Origin: Armatimonadota bacterium
GTDB taxonomy: Bacteria; Armatimonadota; Hebobacteria; Hebobacterales; WVXJ01
DNA length: 11,136 bases
NCBI GenBank assembly: GCA_011773575.1
Contig: WVXJ01000094.1
Coordinates: forward strand, 24,449 to 35,584
Direction: 5' to 3'
Part shown: piece after piece, positions 5,924 through 11,136 of the stretch
Layout: the number at the start of each line of letters is the position of its first letter
Position numbering within the stretch: the first letter of the stretch is position 1
Position numbers and translations under genes: made by a program
Notes under the pieces: model-generated
Told to the model about the DNA's origin: nothing
The model's database searches: none
The model's input: the letters and a program-made list of their open reading frames with translations, nothing else

Positions 5924-5936
5924 TTTGTCGGACAAA
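5924..5936. promoter_or_regulatory. 13-bp palindrome upstream of the transketolase gene
   Basis: TTTGTC-G-GACAAA is a perfect 6+1+6 inverted repeat located 29-41 bp before the transketolase ATG, in the 62-bp gap after the preceding gene. The position suits an operator, but no regulator can be named and a convincing promoter was not seen. Confidence 0.35.
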
Positions 5937-5957
5937 CGGAGTCAGACGAGGCTGCCG

Positions 5958-6776
5958 CTAGGGCAGGGGCAAATCCTCAAACTGATAGGGAAGGGTCTGT
6001 ACTCCAAGTATTCTTTCCACTCGGTAGCGCACACCGCGCGGTGGGTGTGACGGGGTTGCGAATGTCGCCGTGATGGTCCTGGCGGCTATCTTCCCATTTT
6101 CATCATACTGATATGTGCGAGAGATGGAAAGGGCCGCTTTCGGCTGCCCGTCAGCGTCAATAAGTTCCACCTGTTCATTTCTCCACTGTGTTGCCGCATC
6201 GGGCTCTTGCTTAGAGGATCTTATTTCCACCTCTACCTGATAAGGCTTCTCCTCCGCGTCTTCTTTCTGCCCCACAAAGGTGGGAGTTATAACAAGACCC
6301 TCCAAAGATTGGCCGCAGAATTCCTCCTCGGCCACGCAGATGAAATCCAGCCGGAGGCTTTCTTTCTTCTCATAACACACCAGAGAGGCGGAGAAGGACT
6401 TCAGGCTCTCCGCTGCCGGAGCCATGTCCGAGAACCATACCTCTATCGGTATCGTTGTTGGTAGGGAGCCGTTGGGGGTGAACCGAGCAGGAAGACGAAT
6501 CTGTTGAAATACGAGACTGTTCTCCCGGTCATCAGTTGCCTCAGGTTCTTGAGCCATTTCCAGGAGGTGCTCCAAGGCTTCAGTTTCCCCTTGGATGGAG
6601 AGGCTTATGAAAGCGCTCATCTGAGTCCCGGCCGGCTTGGTCAAGTCCAGCACATGCCCCACTGATTCAAGGCATACGGTGTAGGGGCCCACCTCGGTTG
6701 TGGCGGGCGCCGCCGCGGCGGGGAATGCCGCCAACATCTGGAGTATCAGAACCGGAATCCAGACTTTCAGTTTCAT
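5958..6776 (-). CDS. Secreted protein of unknown function
   Basis: 272 aa, not recognised. It begins with a clear Sec signal peptide: MKLK, a hydrophobic core WIPVLILQMLAAF, and an Ala-rich cleavage region ending near residue 23. The open frame extends 25 codons further up, but the ATG at 6776 is preferred because the signal peptide begins there and GAGGA lies 9 nt upstream. The mature part is acidic and looks beta-rich (many alternating hydrophobic strands such as VEVEIRSS and ALSISRTYQY). Four cysteines (35, 134, 147, 154) could form disulfides outside the cytoplasm. No transmembrane helix, lipobox or catalytic motif is visible. It starts 37 bp after ruvB and is likely co-transcribed, but a secreted product has no obvious link to recombination. 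Confidence 0.85.
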   Translation of the reverse strand: MKLKVWIPVLILQMLAAFPAAAAPATTEVGPYTVCLESVGHVLDLTKPAGTQMSAFISLSIQGETEALEHLLEMAQEPEATDDRENSLVFQQIRLPARFTPNGSLPTTIPIEVWFSDMAPAAESLKSFSASLVCYEKKESLRLDFICVAEEEFCGQSLEGLVITPTFVGQKEDAEEKPYQVEVEIRSSKQEPDAATQWRNEQVELIDADGQPKAALSISRTYQYDENGKIAARTITATFATPSHPPRGVRYRVERILGVQTLPYQFEDLPLP

Positions 6777-6813
6777 TGCAGATAATCCTCTTATGATTTC
6801 GCTCAACAATAGG

Positions 6814-7848
6814 TCAGAGCAGTTTCGCCTGGGCGTCGGTGGTTGGCTCAATGCCCAAGTGCTGCAGGGCGCGTTCAGTGACTTTTCGACCCGCAGTGGT
6901 ACGCACCAAGAATCCGAGAGCGAGCAGGAACGGCTCCACCATGTCCTCCAGGGTGCGAGCCTCCTCCTGGAGAGTGGCGGAAAGGGCTTCTATGCCCACC
7001 GGACCGCCGGCGTAGTTCTCGACGATTGTCCTCAAGAGCCTGCGGTCAAGGTCGGTGAGCCCTATATCATCCACCCCCTCCAGTCTCAGCGCCTGGTCGG
7101 CGAGTTCGCGGGTAATCTGTCCATCTCCCTTCACCTGTGCATAGTCTCGCACCCGTCGCAAAAGTCGGTTGGCAATGCGAATCGTCCCCCGGCTGCGGCG
7201 GGCGATCTCCCGCGCCCCTGACTCTTCCACAGGGACCTCAAGTATGGAGGCGGATCTCTTTACGGCCTTGAGCAAATCTTCTTCACTGTAAAAGGTGAGT
7301 TCCTTGAAAAGGCCGAAACGCTGGCGAAGAGGAGAGGAGACCAGGCCCGCGCGGGTGGTCGCTCCAATCAGGGTGAAACGGGAGATGGAGGGGCGATACA
7401 CGCGTGCGTGGGCGCCTTTATCGAAGATGATGTCAACGCGAAAATCCTCCATCGCCGGATACAGGAATTCCTCGACCGTTTTGGAGAGGCGGTGGATTTC
7501 ATCAATGAAGAGGATGTCACCTTCCTCCAGGTTGGTGAGGACTGCGACCAAATCTCCGCCCCGCTCCAGGGCAGGTCCGGAAGACCCCTTGAAAGCGGTT
7601 CCCATCTCATTGGCGATGATGCGGGCGAAGGTGGTTTTGCCCAGGCCGGGCGCGCCGAAGAAGAGGATATGATCCAGCGGCTCCCCGCGTTTCTTGGCCG
7701 CGGCGATGGCGATGTGAAGGGATTCCACCACCTGCTGCTGGCCGATACACTCTTTCAACCGGCGCGGCCGCAGGTTCCAGCGGTCCTCGCGTTCCTCTTC
7801 ACTGGCGCCTTTCAGCAGCGCATCTGCCGCGCTCTTCTTCTGGCTCAT
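6814..7848 (-). CDS. ruvB: Holliday junction branch migration ATPase RuvB
   Basis: The AAA+ motor that forms hexameric rings and drives branch migration of RuvA-bound Holliday junctions. At 344 aa it is the usual length. Visible: Walker A GAPGLGKTT (65-73), Walker B FIDEIHR (114-120), sensor 1 GATTRAG (162-168), arginine finger region SPLRQRFG (172-179), sensor 2 region RGTIRIANRLL (220-230), and the C-terminal DNA-binding winged helix with EPFLLALGFLVRT (305-317). The ATG at 7848 is preceded by AGGA at a 7-nt spacing. It lies 58 bp after ruvA in a ruvC-ruvA-ruvB order. No LexA-type operator is recognised near it. Confidence 0.98.
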   Translation of the reverse strand: MSQKKSAADALLKGASEEEREDRWNLRPRRLKECIGQQQVVESLHIAIAAAKKRGEPLDHILFFGAPGLGKTTFARIIANEMGTAFKGSSGPALERGGDLVAVLTNLEEGDILFIDEIHRLSKTVEEFLYPAMEDFRVDIIFDKGAHARVYRPSISRFTLIGATTRAGLVSSPLRQRFGLFKELTFYSEEDLLKAVKRSASILEVPVEESGAREIARRSRGTIRIANRLLRRVRDYAQVKGDGQITRELADQALRLEGVDDIGLTDLDRRLLRTIVENYAGGPVGIEALSATLQEEARTLEDMVEPFLLALGFLVRTTAGRKVTERALQHLGIEPTTDAQAKLL

Positions 7849-7906
7849 ACAACTTTCCTGTTCAGATTTCCATAAGACTGAGCGGGAGAGAATCCACGGC
7901 TCTCAA

Positions 7907-8542
7907 TCAGCCTGTCTTTTGGCCCCGGAAGATCTCCTCGAAGAGCTCCTCCGCGGAAGAGATCGCGGGATTCCGCTTCATCGCCTCTTCCACCACTTTT
8001 CTTGCCTCCACGGAGCGATAGCCAAGTTGATCCACCAGCGCGTTGAGGGCTTCCCGCACAATCGCCTCCCGGTCTTCTTCCGTTGAAGGAGGGGCGCCTT
8101 CCTCTTCTGACATGAGGGCGAATTTTCCAACCTTGCCGTTCAAGGTGGCAATGATCTTCTCCGCCTTTCTCTTGCCGATTCCGTCCAAGCGAGTGAGCAT
8201 GGGGACATCTCGTTCCTCAATCGCACGGGCAATTATGGCGACCGGCTTGGTCATCGCTTTTGCCGCCGCCGTGGGCCCCATGTCTTCTACACTTATCAGT
8301 TTCTCGAAGAACTCACGCTCCAATTCATTTTCAAACCCGATAAGCAGGGGGCGAGATTGATGCTGACTGTGATGATAGGAGATGAACAGCCTGATTTCAT
8401 CTCCGTCTTTGCCCGCCCGCAAAGAGTGCAGATACTGCTGGCTGATGGGGAGCACCAGCACCTCATATCCCACCCCGCCGGCGAGAACGAGCACACTGTC
8501 ATCTCCCTTGCGCAGCAGCCGTCCTTCAAGATAGCAAATCAC
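7907..8542 (-). CDS. ruvA: Holliday junction branch migration complex subunit RuvA
   Basis: Junction-binding tetramer subunit that loads RuvB, 211 aa, normal length. Domain I is an OB fold starting MICYLEGRLL with GGVGYEV at 22-28. Two helix-hairpin-helix motifs follow, at about 81-97 (SVEDMGPTAAAKAM) and 116-132 (LTRLDGIGKRKAEKI). After an acidic flexible linker, RuvB-binding domain III spans about 157-207. The region before the first hairpin (YHHSQHQSRPLLIGF) is more divergent than in well-known RuvA proteins. The start is GTG at 8542, which gives the standard N-terminus; the ribosome site is weak (AAGG about 12 nt upstream). It begins 15 bp after ruvC, consistent with coupling. Confidence 0.96.
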   Translation of the reverse strand: MICYLEGRLLRKGDDSVLVLAGGVGYEVLVLPISQQYLHSLRAGKDGDEIRLFISYHHSQHQSRPLLIGFENELEREFFEKLISVEDMGPTAAAKAMTKPVAIIARAIEERDVPMLTRLDGIGKRKAEKIIATLNGKVGKFALMSEEEGAPPSTEEDREAIVREALNALVDQLGYRSVEARKVVEEAMKRNPAISSAEELFEEIFRGQKTG

Positions 8543-8557
8543 TTCCGTCTGAACCTT

Positions 8558-9097
8558 TCACTTCTTGGCCTGTGAGGGCGCCGAAGAATCCAGCCGCAGC
8601 GCGCCCACCACGGCAAGAGCCAGCGCATCGGCGATGTGTTCCGAGTCCGGTGGTTCCTTCAGTCCGAGGAGCCGCCCTATTGCCACGCTCACTTGCTGTT
8701 TAGAGGCACGGCCATAACCGGTAAGCGCCTTTTTCGCTTCTGTCGGGGCGACCTCTGTCACTTCCATTCCTGCTCGCTGAGCGGCAAGGCAGAGCACTCC
8801 TCGGACATGGCCCATCACTACCGCGGTATATGGGAAAGAATATGCGGAGTAGAGTTTCTCCAGTGCCATCATGCGGGGCTTCCACTGCCCGAGGATTGCT
8901 TCCAGTTCCGCGAAAATGCTTTCCAGACGTTCCTGAAGAGGCCGTTTGGCGGAGGATTTGACTTCTCCAAGATGATGCAACTTGAGTTCTCCATTAACTA
9001 CTTCCAATACAGCAAACCCTGTCGCCCGCAGGCCGGGGTCAATTCCTACTACAATGGTGCGCCCTGAATTGCTGGTTTCTTCCGCCGCCACAGACAT
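8558..9097 (-). CDS. ruvC: Holliday junction resolvase RuvC
   Basis: Dimeric RNase H-fold nuclease that cuts Holliday junctions, 179 aa. Acidic active-site residues are visible: Asp20 in VGIDPGLRATGFAV, Glu80 in ALEKLY, and His154/Asp157 in SEHIADALALA. The His where E. coli has Asp138 matches the Thermus-type active site, so activity is expected. The junction-binding loop TGYGRASKQQV sits at 126-136. The first 15 residues are a short extension ahead of the usual start. The ATG at 9097 has only a weak ribosome site (AGAGTG). It lies 47 bp after the UPF0182 gene and directly before ruvA. The order ruvC-ruvA-ruvB is the common one, here without yebC. Confidence 0.97.
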   Translation of the reverse strand: MSVAAEETSNSGRTIVVGIDPGLRATGFAVLEVVNGELKLHHLGEVKSSAKRPLQERLESIFAELEAILGQWKPRMMALEKLYSAYSFPYTAVVMGHVRGVLCLAAQRAGMEVTEVAPTEAKKALTGYGRASKQQVSVAIGRLLGLKEPPDSEHIADALALAVVGALRLDSSAPSQAKK

Positions 9098-9144
9098 GCG
9101 GTCACTCTTGTGTATCTTAGACTCTCGACTCTCGTACTTTGTTG

Positions 9145-11136
9145 CTACTCGCGAGCCATTTCCTCCAGGACGGCTTCCATCTTTTCCAGTTCCCGCTCAA
9201 ATCCGGTGAGGTCGCCTGCGCGCAGGCGCTGTTGGGCGCGGCGATAGTGTTCGCGGGCGCGCGCTGCTGCAACACGCAGCTCTTCTGCGGATTTTGCGGC
9301 AGTTGGCGGTCTTGGTGCCGCTGCCGCTTCGGCCGGGGTGGGCTTGGCCGCCTCCGGCGGAGTGGGTTTTGCGAATTCCACGCCTTCCTCCAGCGCCTCA
9401 GCGGTGAGCCGTGGCGCCGCTCCCACTGCAATCGCCAGGGCCCTCCTCAGTGTTGGAGCGAAGAAGACTCGCAAAGTCTCTCCTTCCTGTCTGCCTACCA
9501 CTACAAGTTTCAACTGCGGAATGGCTGCGGTCTCGGCTTTTAGGAAGATGGGTTCAACATACAATATCGACTCACCCAGAGGAATCACCAGAAGATTACC
9601 TCTCACCACCTGCGACCCTCGCTCACCCCACCAACTGAAGAGTTTGCTCATTTCCGTGTCCGAGTCAATCAAGGCCTCGAACTGGATAGGCCCGAATACC
9701 TGCTCCGCGCGTGAGAACTCATAGGTAAGCAGTTCTCCGTAATGATCAGGATCACTGCGCGCTGCCATCCACGCCCGCATGTTATCTTTGCGGAGAGGAG
9801 AGAAAGGAATCATGAGAATGAACTCCGGCTTCGTCTCTCCAGGTAGCCGCATAACCGCATAGTAGGCCTGCATGCTTTCTCCCTCCGATACCGACGGTCT
9901 GCCGCCATACACGTCTCTGAGGGAGGCCTGTTTGCCTGCTGCTTCCCTGGCGATCTGCCACTTGTCCGATTTGCTGTAGAACTCATCGGGTTCCAACATG
10001 TGATAGGTAGAGAGAACTCGCGCCTGCAGATGAAAGAGTTCCTCCGGATACCGAATGTGCTTTCGCAGATTCTCGGGGAGGTCCTCCAATGGGTGGAAAG
10101 TGCCGGGGAATATCTTGCTGAGAGTCTTGAGGATCGGATCCTCTTCATCCGCGACGAAGAAACTGGTTGTGCCACTATAGGGGTCAATCACTATCTTCAC
10201 AGAGTTGCGGATATAGTTGATCCTCCCGTAGGCGCGTCCCGGAAAGGCCCGGTGAGGCTCGGAGTAGGGGAGGCGGCCGGAAACCGTGTATGCATCTTGA
10301 ATCCAGTAGAGTTTTCCGCTTTCAGAAATGACCATGTAAGGGTCATAATCATAGGCCAGGAACGGGGCAATCGCGTTCAAACGCTCGCGAATGGAACGAC
10401 GAAAGATGATCTTCGTTTCCTCTGTGATGTTCTCTGAAAAGATCAAATCAATGTGACCGAAGCGCATGCTCAGCGCCAGCCGGTTCAACATGGGGCCGAT
10501 CGGTACTCCGCCCGTCCCCGTATAATTCGCTTTGGCGGTTATATCGCCTTCGATGGGATAATCAATCTCCGGAAGGGTCGTACGTACCAGGGAATACTGC
10601 TGCGAATTGGCGATCTCTCCGAAGTAGATTTCCGGTTGTGTCACCTGAGGAAGGCGGTCACTAACTGGCGGGATGTCACGTACCAAGAGGCGCGGTTCTC
10701 CCGCGCGGGAGGCTTCATTGACCGGAGAGAGTACAACACCATAACCGTGGGTGTATTTGATGTGCTCATTTTGCCAACCGCTTTGGGGGAGGCTTCCCAA
10801 GTCGATCTCCCGCGGCGAAAGCATGACCTGGCGATACTCGCCGTTTATCGTATAGCGGTCAATATCAACATTCTCGAAATGGTAGTAAGTGTGAAGTTCC
10901 TGTTTGCGCTTATACGCCTCCCGCAAAGGCCGATGATCCCACAGCCGCACATTCTGGATGGTGATTCGTTCTTCTTCCAGGTTTTGCGAGTCATAGGCTT
11001 TGAGAGGAGGGAAGGCGAGGTCTCTTACTTCCTGCAGCCCAAAGCCGAAGCGGGTGGCCTCAATGTTCCGGGCAATGTATTGGGCCTCCCGGGTCTGTTC
11101 GCTCGGCTCGACGCGGAAACGCTGGACCGCGGCGGG
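9145..11136 (-). CDS. UPF0182 family membrane protein, C-terminal part
   Basis: The last 663 residues of a UPF0182 protein (family usually about 900-1000 aa with several N-terminal transmembrane helices); the start lies beyond 11136. The frame is open to the window edge, and the GTG at 10950 is internal. Family signatures seen: IARNIEATRFGFGL near 20-34, NVRLWDHRPL (62-71), DIDRYTINGEYRQVML (91-106), then KYTHGYGVVLSPVNE and PEIYFGE. This large extracytoplasmic region is followed by a Pro/Ala-rich linker and a C-terminal charged helical segment (SAEELRVAAARAREHYRRA onward to the end), typical of the family tail. The function of the family is not established. It is the first visible gene of the run leading into ruvC, ruvA and ruvB. 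Confidence 0.93.
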   Translation of the reverse strand, partial: PAAVQRFRVEPSEQTREAQYIARNIEATRFGFGLQEVRDLAFPPLKAYDSQNLEEERITIQNVRLWDHRPLREAYKRKQELHTYYHFENVDIDRYTINGEYRQVMLSPREIDLGSLPQSGWQNEHIKYTHGYGVVLSPVNEASRAGEPRLLVRDIPPVSDRLPQVTQPEIYFGEIANSQQYSLVRTTLPEIDYPIEGDITAKANYTGTGGVPIGPMLNRLALSMRFGHIDLIFSENITEETKIIFRRSIRERLNAIAPFLAYDYDPYMVISESGKLYWIQDAYTVSGRLPYSEPHRAFPGRAYGRINYIRNSVKIVIDPYSGTTSFFVADEEDPILKTLSKIFPGTFHPLEDLPENLRKHIRYPEELFHLQARVLSTYHMLEPDEFYSKSDKWQIAREAAGKQASLRDVYGGRPSVSEGESMQAYYAVMRLPGETKPEFILMIPFSPLRKDNMRAWMAARSDPDHYGELLTYEFSRAEQVFGPIQFEALIDSDTEMSKLFSWWGERGSQVVRGNLLVIPLGESILYVEPIFLKAETAAIPQLKLVVVGRQEGETLRVFFAPTLRRALAIAVGAAPRLTAEALEEGVEFAKPTPPEAAKPTPAEAAAAPRPPTAAKSAEELRVAAARAREHYRRAQQRLRAGDLTGFERELEKMEAVLEEMARE

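Noticed and set aside
8558..9097. RuvC suspected inactive because one active-site Asp is replaced by His
   Set aside because: Thermus-type RuvC also uses His at this place; the remaining acidic residues are all present.
1..11136. CRISPR array, toxin-antitoxin pair, prophage or biosynthetic cluster
   Set aside because: No regularly spaced repeats and no gene pairs or enzymes of these types were found on either strand.

Overview
The window looks like a bacterial chromosome segment with sigma70-type promoters, Shine-Dalgarno sites and bacterial tRNAs. It carries core housekeeping genes on the minus strand and a small plus-strand island of tRNA and prepilin genes between them. Three things together resemble Armatimonadota or a similar deep-branching Terrabacteria-type lineage: an H-X9-DG prepilin-like protein, a UPF0182 membrane protein next to ruvCAB, and a split (two-gene) transketolase. 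That assignment is an inference from gene content; no phylogenetic marker was compared.

Layout. At 1-1008 (minus) lies the pyrimidine pair pyrK-pyrD: the electron-transfer subunit is complete, and the dihydroorotate dehydrogenase catalytic subunit begins at a TTG inside the end of pyrK and runs off the window. At 1144-2667 (minus) is a membrane-anchored HtrA/DegP-type serine protease with two PDZ domains. From 2668 to 4970 the plus strand holds tRNA-His(GTG) with its promoter, a shrunken prepilin pseudogene, a chimeric tRNA pseudogene (front half tRNA-Arg, back half tRNA-His) split by a 58-nt palindromic insert, a roughly 350-bp non-coding leader, an intact H-X9-DG prepilin-type gene, a rho-independent terminator, and tRNA-Arg(TCG) with an extended -10 promoter and a leader hairpin.

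From 5032 to 11136 everything is on the minus strand. In transcription order it reads: UPF0182 membrane protein (N-terminus outside the window), ruvC, ruvA, ruvB, a small secreted protein of unknown function, and the N-terminal (TPP-binding) half of transketolase. Spacers of 15 to 62 nt suggest one transcription unit, possibly with an internal start before the transketolase gene.

How the genes work together. RuvC, RuvA and RuvB form the Holliday-junction branch-migration and resolution machine. PyrK passes electrons from PyrD to NAD+ in pyrimidine synthesis. The transketolase half needs a C-terminal partner that is not next to it here. The most unusual part is 2842-4964. It holds duplicated and decayed tRNA and pilin genes, and it looks like a recombination-prone spot where tRNA-Arg and tRNA-His were fused and a palindromic element then entered the T-arm. 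I see no new defence, mobile or biosynthetic system.
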